Source of the DNA: Oceanimonas pelagia
GTDB lineage: Bacteria; Pseudomonadota; Gammaproteobacteria; Enterobacterales; Aeromonadaceae
Assembly (NCBI RefSeq): GCF_030849025.1
Contig: NZ_CP118224.1
Span: 356,001-420,000, forward strand
DNA: 64,000 nt
Reading direction: 5' to 3'
The position numbers and the translations under genes are program-made. Numbering within the stretch: position 1 is the first letter of the stretch; each line of letters starts with the position of its first letter. The notes under the pieces are model-generated. The model did no database searches, was not told where the DNA came from, and saw only the letters and a program-made list of their open reading frames with translations. Shown in pieces: positions 29,897-39,320 of the stretch.

Positions 29897-30585
29897 GCCA
29901 CTTCACTCTTACCGCCCTGGTACCGGCCGCCGGCGTGGGCAGACGCATGGGCAGCGCCGTGCCCAAGCAGTATCTGCGTCTGGCCGGAAAAACCGTGCTT
30001 GAACACACGGTGGAGCGGTTGCTCGGGCATCCGGCCATCGGCGAGGTGGTGGTGGCGCTCAGCCCGGACGATGAATGGTTTGCGGAACTGCCGCTGGCGG
30101 CAGACAGCCGCATTCGCCGGGCTCCCGGCGGCCGGGAGCGGGCCGATTCGGTGCTCAACGCCCTTGAATTCGTCACCGACGAACGGGTGCTGGTGCACGA
30201 TGCCGCCCGGCCCTGCCTGGCCATGAGCGATCTCGATGCCCTGCTGATGGCGGCGGAGCAGCCTCAGGGTGCCATTCTGGCCTGTCGGGTGCGGGATACC
30301 ATGAAACGGGGTGATGGCCGCGGTGCCATTCATGAAAGTGTGCCGCGGGACGAGCTCTGGCATGCGCTCACGCCCCAGTGTTTTGCCACCGCCGAGTTGC
30401 GCCGGGCACTGGCAAACGCCCTGCACAAGGGCCTGGCGGTGACAGACGAGGCCTCGGCCATGGAGCTGGCCGGCTTTCATCCCCGGTTGGTGGAAGGGCG
30501 GGCCGACAATATCAAGATCACCCGGCCGGAAGACCTGGCGCTGGCCGGCTTTTTTCTGCAGCAGCTGAAAGAGAACAACGAATGA
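29893..30585 (+). CDS. ispD: 2-C-methyl-D-erythritol 4-phosphate cytidylyltransferase
   Basis: Third step of the MEP isoprenoid pathway, coupling CTP to MEP. 230 aa. The nucleotide-binding motif [18 protein letters not shown] is at the N-terminus; [10 protein letters not shown] and a C-terminal [13 protein letters not shown] match the family. Overlaps ftsB and ispF by 4 bases each (ATGA). Confidence 0.96.
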   Translation: MSHFTLTALVPAAGVGRRMGSAVPKQYLRLAGKTVLEHTVERLLGHPAIGEVVVALSPDDEWFAELPLAADSRIRRAPGGRERADSVLNALEFVTDERVLVHDAARPCLAMSDLDALLMAAEQPQGAILACRVRDTMKRGDGRGAIHESVPRDELWHALTPQCFATAELRRALANALHKGLAVTDEASAMELAGFHPRLVEGRADNIKITRPEDLALAGFFLQQLKENNE

Positions 30586-31058
30586 TGCGAATCGGGCACG
30601 GGTTTGACGTGCATAAATTTGGTGGCCAGGGTCCCTGCATTCTGGCCGGGGTGGCGGTGCCTTATGAACAGGGCCTGCTGGCTCACTCCGACGGCGACGT
30701 GGTGCTGCATGCCCTGAGCGATGCGCTGCTGGGCGCCATTGGCGCCGGCGACATCGGCCGGCATTTTCCCGACACCGACGCCGCCTATGCCGGCATCGAC
30801 AGCCGCATTCTGTTGCGGGATGTCTTTGCGAAAGTGCGGGCAGCCGGCTATGTGCTGGGCAATGCCGATGTCACCGTGATGGCCCAGGCGCCCAGGCTGG
30901 CGCCCTTTATCGACGCCATGGCGGCCAATATTGCCGAGGATCTGCAGGCCCATGTCTCTCAGGTCAACGTCAAGGCCACCACCACCGAAAAACTCGGCTT
31001 TGTTGGCCGCAAAGAGGGCATGGCGGCAGAAGCCGTGGTGTTACTGGTAAAAGCATGA
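30582..31058 (+). CDS. ispF: 2-C-methyl-D-erythritol 2,4-cyclodiphosphate synthase
   Basis: Fifth MEP-pathway enzyme, forming the cyclic diphosphate. 158 aa, or 157 if the second of two tandem ATGs (30585) is used. Zinc-binding DVHKFGG near the N-terminus, [21 protein letters not shown], and [19 protein letters not shown]. Overlaps both neighbours by 4 bases. Confidence 0.96.
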   Translation: MMRIGHGFDVHKFGGQGPCILAGVAVPYEQGLLAHSDGDVVLHALSDALLGAIGAGDIGRHFPDTDAAYAGIDSRILLRDVFAKVRAAGYVLGNADVTVMAQAPRLAPFIDAMAANIAEDLQAHVSQVNVKATTTEKLGFVGRKEGMAAEAVVLLVKA

Positions 31059-32098
31059 ACAACAACTGGCATTATCTGCACGGCGAGCCCACCCTTGGTG
31101 GCCGGCTCAAGGCCGCCCCCGAGCACTTTGTGGTGCGCGAGGATCTGGGCTTTGCCCCGGGGGGCGAGGGCGAGCATATTTTTCTGCATATTCGCAAGCG
31201 CGGCCAGAATACCCAGTGGATAGCCCGGGATCTGGCCCGGCTGGCGGGCGTGGCCCAGCGCGACGTGACCTGGGCCGGACTCAAGGACCGGTACGCGGTT
31301 ACCGAGCAGTGGTTTGGCGTGCACCTGCCGGGCAAGGAGATGCCCGACTTTTCACCACTGGAAAGCGACGATGTGCAGATCCTCGCCATTGCCCGGCACA
31401 ACAAAAAGCTGAAAACCGGGGCACTGAAAGGCAACTGGTTTGAGCTGACCCTGACCGGGCTTGAAGGCGAGGGCGATCTCGACGCCCGGCTGGCGGCCAT
31501 TCGGGAGCGGGGCGTGCCCAACTATTTCGGCGACCAGCGCTTTGGCCACGACGGCGGCAACATCGAGCAGGCCAGGGCCATGTTTGGCGGCAAGCGCATC
31601 AAGGATCGCAACAAGCGGTCGATGTATCTGTCGGCGGCCCGCAGCTACCTGTTCAACCTGGCGGTCAGCCACCGGCTGGCGGCGGGGCAGGGGGAGCAAC
31701 TGCTGAACGGCGACTGCGTGATGCTGGCGGGCAGCCAGTCGTTTTTTACCCTGAATGACGACAACCCCCTCGACGATCTCATGCGGGCCCGCTTTGCCGA
31801 CGGCGACATTCGCCTGAGCGCGCCCTTGTGGGGCCGGGGCCGGCTGCCCAGCGAGGCAGAGGCGGCAATGCTGGAGCAGGCGGCCCTGGCCGGGCAACAG
31901 GAGCTGCAGCAGGGACTGGAAGCCAATGGTCTCAAGCAGGAGCGCCGCGCCCTGCTGCTCCGGCCCGAGCAACTGAACTGGCAACGGCATGGCGACAGTC
32001 TGACGCTGTCGTTCTGGCTGCCGGCGGGCAGTTATGCCACCAGCCTGGTGCGTGAAGTCATCAAGGAAAAGGAGAGCCATGAAAATACTGGTGAGTAA
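31055..32098 (+). CDS. truD: tRNA pseudouridine synthase TruD
   Basis: Forms pseudouridine 13 in tRNA-Glu. 347 aa, as in E. coli (349). The family motif [13 protein letters not shown] carries the catalytic Asp. [13 protein letters not shown] and the TRUD insertion domain follow. Overlaps ispF by 4 bases and surE by 20. Confidence 0.95.
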   Translation: MNNNWHYLHGEPTLGGRLKAAPEHFVVREDLGFAPGGEGEHIFLHIRKRGQNTQWIARDLARLAGVAQRDVTWAGLKDRYAVTEQWFGVHLPGKEMPDFSPLESDDVQILAIARHNKKLKTGALKGNWFELTLTGLEGEGDLDARLAAIRERGVPNYFGDQRFGHDGGNIEQARAMFGGKRIKDRNKRSMYLSAARSYLFNLAVSHRLAAGQGEQLLNGDCVMLAGSQSFFTLNDDNPLDDLMRARFADGDIRLSAPLWGRGRLPSEAEAAMLEQAALAGQQELQQGLEANGLKQERRALLLRPEQLNWQRHGDSLTLSFWLPAGSYATSLVREVIKEKESHENTGE

Positions 32099-32825
32099 CG
32101 ACGACGGCGTCAACGCCCTCGGCATTCGCACCCTGAGCCGTGCCCTGTCGGAATTTGCCGAGGTGGTCACGGTGGCGCCGGATCGCAATCGCAGCGGCGC
32201 CAGTCACTCGCTCACGCTGGAAGTGCCACTGCGTGCCGACAAGCTGGACGACACCGGCTTTTACTCGGTCAAGGGCACGCCCACCGACTGTGTGCACTGG
32301 GCGGTGAACTGCCTGCTGGATCCGGACCCGGACTTGGTGGTGGCGGGCATCAACCACGGCGCCAACCTGGGAGACGACGTGCTCTATTCCGGCACGGTGG
32401 CGGCGGCCACCGAAGGCCGGCACCTGGGGCTGCCGTCCCTGGCCATTTCCCTGTGCGGCGAACGCCATTTCGAGACCGCCGCTCACTTCGCCTGCATGCT
32501 GGTGCAGGGGTTGCTGCGGGCGCCGCTGTACTCCAACCAGATCCTCAACGTCAATGTGCCCGACTTGCCCCTGGCGGAGATTCAGGGTATCAAGGTGACC
32601 CGTCTGGGTAACCGCCATCGTTCCGAAGCGGTGCTCAAGGAATTTGACCCCCGTGGTCGTCCCATTTACTGGATAGGCCCGCCCGGTGCCATTCAGGATG
32701 CGGGCGAGGGCACCGATTTCGACGCCGTGGAGCGGGGTTTTGTGTCCATTACGCCGCTGACCATCGATCTCACGGCCTACGACCAGATGGCGGCCTTGTC
32801 CCGCTGGATCAAGGATGTGGAGTAA
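32079..32825 (+). CDS. surE: 5'/3'-nucleotidase SurE
   Basis: Metal-dependent nucleotidase, 248 aa with the start chosen after AAGGAGAG; an in-frame ATG 15 codons earlier lies inside truD and lacks homology. N-terminal [15 protein letters not shown] holds the two Asp metal ligands; [20 protein letters not shown] and a C-terminal [10 protein letters not shown] match the family. Overlaps truD by 20 bases and pcm by 11. Confidence 0.96.
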   Translation: MKILVSNDDGVNALGIRTLSRALSEFAEVVTVAPDRNRSGASHSLTLEVPLRADKLDDTGFYSVKGTPTDCVHWAVNCLLDPDPDLVVAGINHGANLGDDVLYSGTVAAATEGRHLGLPSLAISLCGERHFETAAHFACMLVQGLLRAPLYSNQILNVNVPDLPLAEIQGIKVTRLGNRHRSEAVLKEFDPRGRPIYWIGPPGAIQDAGEGTDFDAVERGFVSITPLTIDLTAYDQMAALSRWIKDVE

Positions 32826-33459
32826 GGATGTGCGCACGTTAGCGGGAGAGCAGCTTTATCGCCTGCTGAAACAGCAGGGCATTCGCAACGAGCGGGTGCT
32901 GCGGGCCATTACCGGGTTGCCGCGGCATGCCTTTGTGGATGAAGCCATGGCCCACAAGGCCTGGGACAACAGCGCCCTGCCCATTGGCTTTGGCCAGACC
33001 ATTTCCCAGCCCTATATAGTGGCGCGCATGACCGAGGCCCTGTTGCAGGGGCCGGCGCCGCGCCGGGTGCTGGAGGTAGGCACCGGCTCCGGCTTTCAGA
33101 CCGCGGTGCTGGCCCAGCTGGTGGAGCAGGTGTATACCCTGGAGCGCATCAAGTCGCTGCAGTACCAGGCCCGGCGCCGGCTGCAGCGGCTGGACCTGCA
33201 CAATGTGTGGACCAAGCATGGCGACGGCTGGCAGGGCTGGGCCAGCAAGGCCCCGTTCGATGCCATTATTGTGACCGCGGCGGCCAGCTCCACGCCCGCG
33301 GCGCTGCTGGAGCAGCTGGCCGAGGGGGGGCGGATGGTGATTCCGGTGGGCGGATTGCACCAGACCCTGTGCCTGTACCGGCGTCAGGGTGACGATATTA
33401 CCTGTACCGAGCTTGAAGCGGTGCGTTTTGTTCCTTTGATTCAGGGTGATCTTGAGTGA
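32815..33459 (+). CDS. pcm: Protein-L-isoaspartate O-methyltransferase
   Basis: Repairs isoaspartyl residues using SAM. 214 aa from the ATG at 32815; a GTG at 32830, 7 bases after GGAG, would give 209 aa, nearer E. coli (208), and may be the true start. Motifs: [24 protein letters not shown] site [22 protein letters not shown] and [10 protein letters not shown]. Overlaps surE, and yqaA by 4 bases. Confidence 0.94.
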   Translation: MWSKDVRTLAGEQLYRLLKQQGIRNERVLRAITGLPRHAFVDEAMAHKAWDNSALPIGFGQTISQPYIVARMTEALLQGPAPRRVLEVGTGSGFQTAVLAQLVEQVYTLERIKSLQYQARRRLQRLDLHNVWTKHGDGWQGWASKAPFDAIIVTAAASSTPAALLEQLAEGGRMVIPVGGLHQTLCLYRRQGDDITCTELEAVRFVPLIQGDLE

Positions 33460-34037
33460 AGCTGTTTTCCCGTTTGTACCGGCTGGTGATGATGTGGGCG
33501 GTGCACCGCCATGCACCGGTTTATCTGTCCATGAACAGTTTTGTGGAGTCCATTTTCTGGCCGGTGCCGGTGGATGTGATGCTGGCGCCCATGGCCCTGG
33601 CCAAGCCGGAGCGGGCCTGGAATTACGCGGCCCTGGCCACGGTGTTTTCGGTGCTGGGCGCGGCCTTTGGCTACCTGCTGGGCTATGCCATGTGGGAGCC
33701 GCTGGTGGAGCCCTTTATTCACGCCATGGGCTATCAGGACAAGATTGATGTGGCCCGGCAGTGGTTCGACGACTGGGGTGTGTGGGTGATCTTTATCGCC
33801 AGCTTCACCCCCATTCCCTACAAGGTGTTTACCGTGACCGCCGGCCTGCTGCAGATGGCCTTTATGCCATTCCTGCTGATCTCCCTGGTGGGGCGCGGCC
33901 TGCGTTTCTTCCTGGTATCCGGGCTCATGGTCTGGGGCGGTGTAAAAATGGAGCGCAAGCTGATTCGTTACATCGACCTGCTGGGCTGGTTGTGCGTGGC
34001 CGCGGCGGTGGTCGCCTACCTGTTGCTGAGGAACTGA
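33456..34037 (+). CDS. yqaA: YqaA family membrane protein (VTT/DedA-like)
   Basis: 193 aa integral membrane protein with about four hydrophobic segments. [19 protein letters not shown] contains the re-entrant-loop-like motif of SNARE-associated/DedA-like proteins. GTG start overlapping the pcm stop by 4 bases. E. coli keeps a yqaA homologue elsewhere, but many gammaproteobacteria have it between pcm and nlpD. Molecular role unknown; DedA relatives are linked to lipid or ion transport. Confidence 0.85.
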   Translation: MKLFSRLYRLVMMWAVHRHAPVYLSMNSFVESIFWPVPVDVMLAPMALAKPERAWNYAALATVFSVLGAAFGYLLGYAMWEPLVEPFIHAMGYQDKIDVARQWFDDWGVWVIFIASFTPIPYKVFTVTAGLLQMAFMPFLLISLVGRGLRFFLVSGLMVWGGVKMERKLIRYIDLLGWLCVAAAVVAYLLLRN

Positions 34038-35005
34038 TGACGGGGCGGGGCCGGTTTGTCAGAGCCTGCGGCATCGGCCTTGCGCTGATGCTGCTGCTCT
34101 CGGCCTGCTCCGCGCCCCGGCCGGCCCCCGTGCGCGGGGCCGGGCTTCATGCCCAGGGGCACATTCAGGCCGACGGCCGCCATTATGTGGTGGTCCGTGG
34201 CGACACCCTCTATTCCATTGCCTGGCAGGCCGGCACCGATGTGGCCACCCTTGCCCGCCACAACGGCCTGCGTCCGCCCTACCGCATTTATCCGGGTCAG
34301 ACCCTGAAACTGGATGTACCCGGACGCAAACAGGCGGTGTATCGGGTGCGCCGGGGCGATACCCTGAGCGGTATTGCCCGGCGCACCCGTCACTCGGTGG
34401 CGGATCTGGCCAGCCTCAACGGCCTTCGCCCGCCTTATCGCATTTATGTGGGTCAGCAACTCGCCCTGCGTGGCGGGGACGAAGTTGAAAACAAGCCACA
34501 ACCCCAAACAACGAAGCCGGCTTCACTCAGGCCTTCCCCTTCCGCTGCTGCAAAATCACCCAAGCCTCTTGCACCGTCCAAAGGAAAGGCATACGCTGGG
34601 TCCGGAGTACAAAAAAGCTCTGCTGTCAATGCTGCCATTGTCTGGCAATGGCCGGTAAAGGGGCCGGTAATTTCAGGGTTTTCACTGTCTGAAACCGGCA
34701 ACAAGGGCATTGACATTGGTGGCAGCAGGGGGCAGGCCGTGAAGGCCGCCGCAGCAGGCAAGGTAGTTTACGCAGGGAATGCGCTACGTGGTTATGGCAA
34801 TCTGATCATCATCAAACACAACGATGATTACTTGTCGGCCTATGCCCATAACGAGGTGCTGCGGGTCAAGGAGCAGGACACGGTGCGGGCGGGTCAGCAC
34901 ATAGCGGATATGGGAAGCAGTGATGCTGATGATGTCCGGCTGCACTTCGAGATCCGGCATCAGGGTAACTCGGTGGATCCGAGAAAATACCTGCCCAAGC
35001 GATAG
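34037..35005 (+). CDS. nlpD: Lipoprotein NlpD, murein hydrolase activator
   Basis: Envelope lipoprotein that activates the amidase AmiC in relatives. 322 aa (E. coli 379). Lipobox LLSAC with lipidated Cys24. Two LysM domains at about 49-92 and 101-144, each ending in a near-identical LRPPYRIY segment; E. coli has one. A Ser/Pro/Lys-rich linker follows, then a C-terminal M23 domain (about 211-315). Catalytic M23 residues are degenerate: GIDIGG lacks the usual His, and RLHFEIR replaces HLHFE, as expected for a non-enzymatic activator. The start overlaps the yqaA stop by one base. rpoS follows; in enteric bacteria an rpoS promoter lies inside nlpD. Confidence 0.93.
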   Translation: MTGRGRFVRACGIGLALMLLLSACSAPRPAPVRGAGLHAQGHIQADGRHYVVVRGDTLYSIAWQAGTDVATLARHNGLRPPYRIYPGQTLKLDVPGRKQAVYRVRRGDTLSGIARRTRHSVADLASLNGLRPPYRIYVGQQLALRGGDEVENKPQPQTTKPASLRPSPSAAAKSPKPLAPSKGKAYAGSGVQKSSAVNAAIVWQWPVKGPVISGFSLSETGNKGIDIGGSRGQAVKAAAAGKVVYAGNALRGYGNLIIIKHNDDYLSAYAHNEVLRVKEQDTVRAGQHIADMGSSDADDVRLHFEIRHQGNSVDPRKYLPKR

Positions 35006-35047
35006 TCACCGGGAGACAGGTAGTACCCGGATTAAGGGAGAGCTGCC

Positions 35048-36025
35048 ATGAGCCAGAAAAAGTACAACACCGAAAACGCGGAAGTGGATTTTGACAAGGA
35101 TAACGAGCTGGACGCCACCGGCGTTGAGGTGGAGGAAGCCAAACGGGAAGAGCCGTTGGAGGAGGTACTGAGTGCCCCCACTCAGCGCAGCCTGGATGTG
35201 ACCCAGCTGTATCTGGGTGAGATCGGTTTTTCGCCACTGCTGACCGCCGAAGAAGAAGTCCATTACGCCCGCCGCGCGCTACGGGGCGATCTCGCCGCCC
35301 GCAAGCGCATGATTGAGTCCAACCTGCGGCTGGTGGTCAAGATATCCCGCCGTTACAACAACCGGGGCCTGGCCCTGCTGGATCTGATTGAGGAAGGCAA
35401 CCTGGGCCTGATCCGCGCCGTGGAGAAGTTTGATCCCGAGCGGGGCTTTCGTTTTTCCACCTATGCCACCTGGTGGATTCGTCAGACCATAGAGCGGGCC
35501 ATTATGAACCAGACCCGCACCATTCGCCTGCCCATCCACGTGGTCAAGGAGCTGAACGTCTACCTGCGTACCGCCCGGGAACTGGCCCACCGGCTGGATC
35601 ACGAGCCCACCGCCGACGAGATTGCCGACGCCCTCGACAAGCCGGTGGAGGATGTATCACGCATGCTCAAGCTGAACGAAAAAATCAGCTCGGTCGACAC
35701 CCCCATCGGCGGGGACGGCGACAAGGCACTGCTCGATGTGCTGGCCGACGAGAACGACAAGGATCCGGAGATCGAGACCCAGGACGATGACATGCATTCG
35801 AGTCTGGTGCGCTGGCTGGAAGAGCTGAATCCCAAGCAGCGGGAAGTGCTGGCCCGGCGTTTTGGCCTGCTGGGTTACGAAGCGTCCACCCTGGAGGACG
35901 TGGGCCGGGAAATCGGGCTCACCCGGGAGCGGGTGCGTCAGATCCAGGTGGAGGCGCTGCGCCGGCTGAAGGAGATCCTCACCCAGCAGGGCCTTAATAT
36001 CGACACCCTGTTTCACAGCGAATAA
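35048..36025 (+). CDS. rpoS: RNA polymerase sigma factor RpoS
   Basis: General stress and stationary-phase sigma factor, 325 aa (E. coli 330). Region 1.2 [19 protein letters not shown]; region 2 [36 protein letters not shown]; the helix-turn-helix of region 4.2 in [27 protein letters not shown] precedes the ATG. Convergent with mutS; the intergenic compound palindrome probably ends both transcripts. Confidence 0.97.
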   Translation: MSQKKYNTENAEVDFDKDNELDATGVEVEEAKREEPLEEVLSAPTQRSLDVTQLYLGEIGFSPLLTAEEEVHYARRALRGDLAARKRMIESNLRLVVKISRRYNNRGLALLDLIEEGNLGLIRAVEKFDPERGFRFSTYATWWIRQTIERAIMNQTRTIRLPIHVVKELNVYLRTARELAHRLDHEPTADEIADALDKPVEDVSRMLKLNEKISSVDTPIGGDGDKALLDVLADENDKDPEIETQDDDMHSSLVRWLEELNPKQREVLARRFGLLGYEASTLEDVGREIGLTRERVRQIQVEALRRLKEILTQQGLNIDTLFHSE

Positions 36026-36031
36026 CGATTT

Positions 36032-36102
36032 TGTAGGCCCGGCTTTAGCCGGGCAACGTACACGTCGGCTGACGCCGTTGCCCGAATAAATTCGGGCCTA
36101 CA
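36032..36102. repeat. Compound palindrome between rpoS and mutS
   Basis: Outer arms TGTAGGCCCG (36032-36041) and CGGGCCTACA (36093-36102). Inside lie two smaller hairpins, CCCGGC-TTTA-GCCGGG and CCCGAA-TAAA-TTCGGG, plus GGGCAACG / CGTTGCCC. Together they can fold as one long hairpin or as a branched structure. It starts 6 bases after rpoS and ends 4 bases before the mutS stop, so it is placed to act as a bidirectional terminator or mRNA 3' stabiliser. It looks like a dispersed element. Confidence 0.85.
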
Positions 36103-36106
36103 GCTT

Positions 36107-38677
36107 TCAGCTGTCTTTTCTGGCCTGTTTCAACCGGTACAACTGCTCCAGTGCCTGGCGCGGGCTGAGTTCGTCCGGATTCAGTTCATCCAGCAATTCC
36201 AGCGCCGGATTAACCGGCTCCTCAAACAGCGGCAGCGCGCCCTGAGGCTCGGCAGTGAACTCGGCCACAGGGCTGATCCGGCCACTTTCCAGCTCGACCA
36301 GCTTCTGCCGGGCCAGGGTCAGCACCGGCTTCGGCACGCCGGCCAGTGCCGCCACCTGCAAACCATAAGAGCGGCTGGCGGCGCCTTCCTGCACCGCATG
36401 CATAAAGGCGATGGTGTCGCCGTGCTCCACCGCGTCCAGGTGCACATTGGCCACCGCCGGCCACAGCGCCGCCAGCCCGGTCAGCTCGAAATAGTGGGTG
36501 GCAAACAGGGTGTAGGCGTGCAGCCGGTTGGCCAGGGCATCGGCACAGGCCCAGGCCAGGGCCAGGCCGTCGTAGGTGCTGGTGCCGCGGCCGATTTCAT
36601 CCATCAGCACCAGGCTGTGGCGGCTGGCATTGTTGAGAATATTGGCGGTTTCGGTCATTTCCACCATAAAGGTGGAGCGGCCCGAGGCCAGGTCGTCCGA
36701 TGCACCGATACGGGTAAAGATGCGATCCACCCGGCCGATACGGGCCCTTTGTGCCGGCACGAAGGAACCCATGTAGGCCAGCAGCACAATCAGCGCCGTC
36801 TGCCGCATGTAGGTGGACTTACCGCCCATGTTGGGGCCGGTGATCACCAGCATTTTGCGCTCGCTCGACAGTGACAAGGGGTTGGCGATAAAGGGATCCG
36901 TCATCACCTGCTCCACCACCGGGTGGCGGCCTTCCTCAATGTCGATTACCTCGTCGTCGGTGAGCTCGGGCCGGCAGTAGTTCAGGCTGTCGGCCCGCTC
37001 CGCCAGGTTGGCGAGCACGTCCAGCCGGGCCAGGGCGGCGGCGCTTTGCTGCAGCGGCGCCAGGTGTTCCAGCAATTGATCCAGCAGCTCCTCATACAGG
37101 CGTTTTTCCAGCGCCAGGCTCTTGCTCTGGGCATTGAGTACCTTGTCTTCGTATTCCTTGAGCTCGGGAATAATGTAGCGTTCGTTGTTTTTCAGGGTCT
37201 GGCGGCGCACATAGTGCACCGGCACCAGATGAGCGTTGGCCCGGCTGACATCGATATAAAAACCGTGCACCTTGTTGTAGGCCACCTTCAGGGTGCTGAT
37301 GCCGGTGGCGGCCCGCTCCCGGGCTTCAAGCTGTTCCAGGTAACGGTGGGCACCGGCGGCCAGCTCGCGCAGCTCATCCAGCTCGGCGTTGTAGCCGTCG
37401 CGGATCACGCCGCCGTCCCGAATCACCACCGGCGGCGTGTCCACCACCGCCGCCTCCAGCAGTTCCGCCAGCGTGGGAAAGTCGCTGATTTGTTCGGCCA
37501 GAGGCTGCAGGCATTCGGCCTGTGCCTCGGCCAGCACCGCCTGAATGTCCGGCTGGGCCTGCAGGGCGGCGCGCAGCCGGCTCAGATCCCGGGGCCGGGC
37601 CGAGCGCAGTGCCAGCCGCGCCAGTACCCGCTCCAGATCGCCCACCTGCCGCAGCAGCGGATGCAAGGTTTCAAAGCGGCCGTTTTCCATCAGGGTGGCG
37701 ATAATGTCCTGGCGCTGCGTCAGCTCATCCTTGTGACGGCTGGGCTGGTGGATCCAGCGCTTGAGCAGCCGGCTGCCCATGGGGGTGGCGGTGCGGTCGA
37801 GCACCTCGGCCAGAGTGTTTTCCACCGTGCCCGACAGGTTCAGGGTCAGCTCCAGGTTGCGCCGGGTGGCGGCGTCCATGATCACCATGTCCTGGCGGCG
37901 TTCCAGCCGCACGCTGTTGATATGGGGCAGAGCGGTGCGTTGGGTGTCTTTCACGTATTGCAGCAGGCAGCCGGCGGCGCACAGGGCGGTGGGCGACTGC
38001 TCGACGCCAAAGCCCACCAGATCCCGGGTGCCGAACTGCTGGCACAGCAGGTGGCGGGCGGTGCCCAGATCGAACTCCCATTCCGGCCGGCGGCGCAGGC
38101 CCTTGCGCTGCTCGATAAGGCCAAACCATTCAAAGCCTTCGGGATAGAGCAGCTCGGCAGGCTGGGTGCGCTGCAGCTCGGCGGTCAGGGTTTCGGCTTT
38201 TTCAAACTGGTTGATGACAAAGCGGCCGGTGCTCACATCGAGGATGCCGTAGCCAAAGCGTTCACCGTCGTGATACACCGCCGCCAGGCAGTTGTCCTGG
38301 CGCTCATTGAGCAGCGCCTCGTCGGACAGGGTGCCGGGGGTAACGATGCGCACCACCTGACGTTCCACCGGCCCCTTGCTGGTGGCGGGGTCGCCGATCT
38401 GCTCGCAGATGGCCACCGATTCCCCCATCTGCACCAGCCGCGCCAGGTAGTTTTCTGCCGCATGGTAGGGCACCCCGGCCATGGGAATGGCGGTGCCCGC
38501 CGACTTGCCGCGCTTGGTCAGGGAAATGTCCAGCAGCCGTGATGCCTTCTTGGCATCGTCGTAGAACAGCTCGTAAAAATCCCCCATGCGGTAAAACAGC
38601 AGTATGTCCGGATGCTGGGCCTTCAGGGCCAGATATTGTTGCATCATGGGCGTATGCGGGGAATTTTCCTGATTCAT
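36107..38677 (-). CDS. mutS: DNA mismatch repair protein MutS
   Basis: Mismatch-recognition ATPase, 856 aa with the chosen start (E. coli 853); the frame extends 35 codons upstream without homology. Phe-X-Glu mismatch-reading motif in [13 protein letters not shown]; ATPase Walker [35 protein letters not shown]; Walker [13 protein letters not shown]; composite FATHYFEL. The ribosome binding site is weak. Convergent with rpoS, an arrangement common near rpoS in gammaproteobacteria. Confidence 0.97.
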   Translation of the reverse strand: MNQENSPHTPMMQQYLALKAQHPDILLFYRMGDFYELFYDDAKKASRLLDISLTKRGKSAGTAIPMAGVPYHAAENYLARLVQMGESVAICEQIGDPATSKGPVERQVVRIVTPGTLSDEALLNERQDNCLAAVYHDGERFGYGILDVSTGRFVINQFEKAETLTAELQRTQPAELLYPEGFEWFGLIEQRKGLRRRPEWEFDLGTARHLLCQQFGTRDLVGFGVEQSPTALCAAGCLLQYVKDTQRTALPHINSVRLERRQDMVIMDAATRRNLELTLNLSGTVENTLAEVLDRTATPMGSRLLKRWIHQPSRHKDELTQRQDIIATLMENGRFETLHPLLRQVGDLERVLARLALRSARPRDLSRLRAALQAQPDIQAVLAEAQAECLQPLAEQISDFPTLAELLEAAVVDTPPVVIRDGGVIRDGYNAELDELRELAAGAHRYLEQLEARERAATGISTLKVAYNKVHGFYIDVSRANAHLVPVHYVRRQTLKNNERYIIPELKEYEDKVLNAQSKSLALEKRLYEELLDQLLEHLAPLQQSAAALARLDVLANLAERADSLNYCRPELTDDEVIDIEEGRHPVVEQVMTDPFIANPLSLSSERKMLVITGPNMGGKSTYMRQTALIVLLAYMGSFVPAQRARIGRVDRIFTRIGASDDLASGRSTFMVEMTETANILNNASRHSLVLMDEIGRGTSTYDGLALAWACADALANRLHAYTLFATHYFELTGLAALWPAVANVHLDAVEHGDTIAFMHAVQEGAASRSYGLQVAALAGVPKPVLTLARQKLVELESGRISPVAEFTAEPQGALPLFEEPVNPALELLDELNPDELSPRQALEQLYRLKQARKDS

Positions 38678-38848
38678 AATGAAATCAATGCCTTTTTGTC
38701 TGGTGGATGCGTGACGAAACAAAACAGGCGAGCATGATACCAGCATCGGGGAGTCGAGGATAAGCGGGCAAAGCGCAAACAAAGAGGGCAGACCGGCGGC
38801 CTGTGTTATCCACGGGCCGCCGGGTTGATGGTGCTCAAAGCAGGGGGG

Positions 38849-39223
38849 TCAGGGCTGGGCCGCGTAGGCCACGATTTCGCAGAGCATCTCTTCCCGGGCC
38901 AGACCGGCCACGATCATGGCGGCGCGGTTGGGGTAGGGGGCTTCGAAGTACTCGGCATAGACCTTGTTGAACACCGGCAACTGCTCCCGGGCGGTGACAT
39001 AGATCAGCACCTGGGTGACGTCGGCCATGGTCAGGCCGGCGGCTTCCACCGTGTGCCTGAAGTTGTCCATGGTCTGGCGGGCCTGAGCCTCGATGCCACC
39101 TGCGACGACCTGGCCCTCGGCATCGATGGGGATCTGGGCGGTATAGAACTGGCCGTTGGCCATCACGGCCCATTCCAGCGGTGCCTTGGAGGCGAAAAGG
39201 TCGGTTTTTACGGCGGTTTTCAT
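38849..39223 (-). CDS. RidA family enamine/imine deaminase
   Basis: 124 aa, one YjgF/YER057c/UK114 domain. RidA enzymes hydrolyse reactive enamines and imines, releasing ammonia. The substrate-carboxylate Arg is retained (YPNRAAMIV), with LCEIVAYAA near the C-terminus. Last gene of a leftward series ALDH-dipeptidase-BCCT-RidA, 97 bases after the BCCT gene with a terminator-like hairpin in between, so it may be expressed at a different level. It may deaminate an imine intermediate of the pathway served by its neighbours (inference). Confidence 0.85.
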   Translation of the reverse strand: MKTAVKTDLFASKAPLEWAVMANGQFYTAQIPIDAEGQVVAGGIEAQARQTMDNFRHTVEAAGLTMADVTQVLIYVTAREQLPVFNKVYAEYFEAPYPNRAAMIVAGLAREEMLCEIVAYAAQP

Positions 39224-39250
39224 GGGTACTCACCTTGGTTAATACGATGA

Positions 39251-39280
39251 AAAAAAGAGCGGCGAGTGCCGCTCAAAAGT
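39251..39280 (-). terminator. Terminator-like hairpin after the BCCT gene
   Basis: On the leftward strand: stem GAGCGGC / GCCGCTC with a 4-base loop, followed by a run of seven T. It lies 27 bases before the ridA-like start and should reduce, but need not abolish, read-through into it. Confidence 0.8.
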
Positions 39281-39320
39281 AGTGCTTCGGCGATTCAGGC
39301 CGGGAGTGTGCTTCGGCGGC

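Noticed and set aside
36923-38542. 539-codon open frame antisense to mutS
   Set aside because: High G+C coding DNA leaves antisense frames open; the translation has no domain pattern and mutS is certain.
38806-38814. DnaA-box-like TTATCCACG upstream of mutS
   Set aside because: A single 8-of-9 match with no cluster, no A+T-rich unwinding region and no origin genes nearby.
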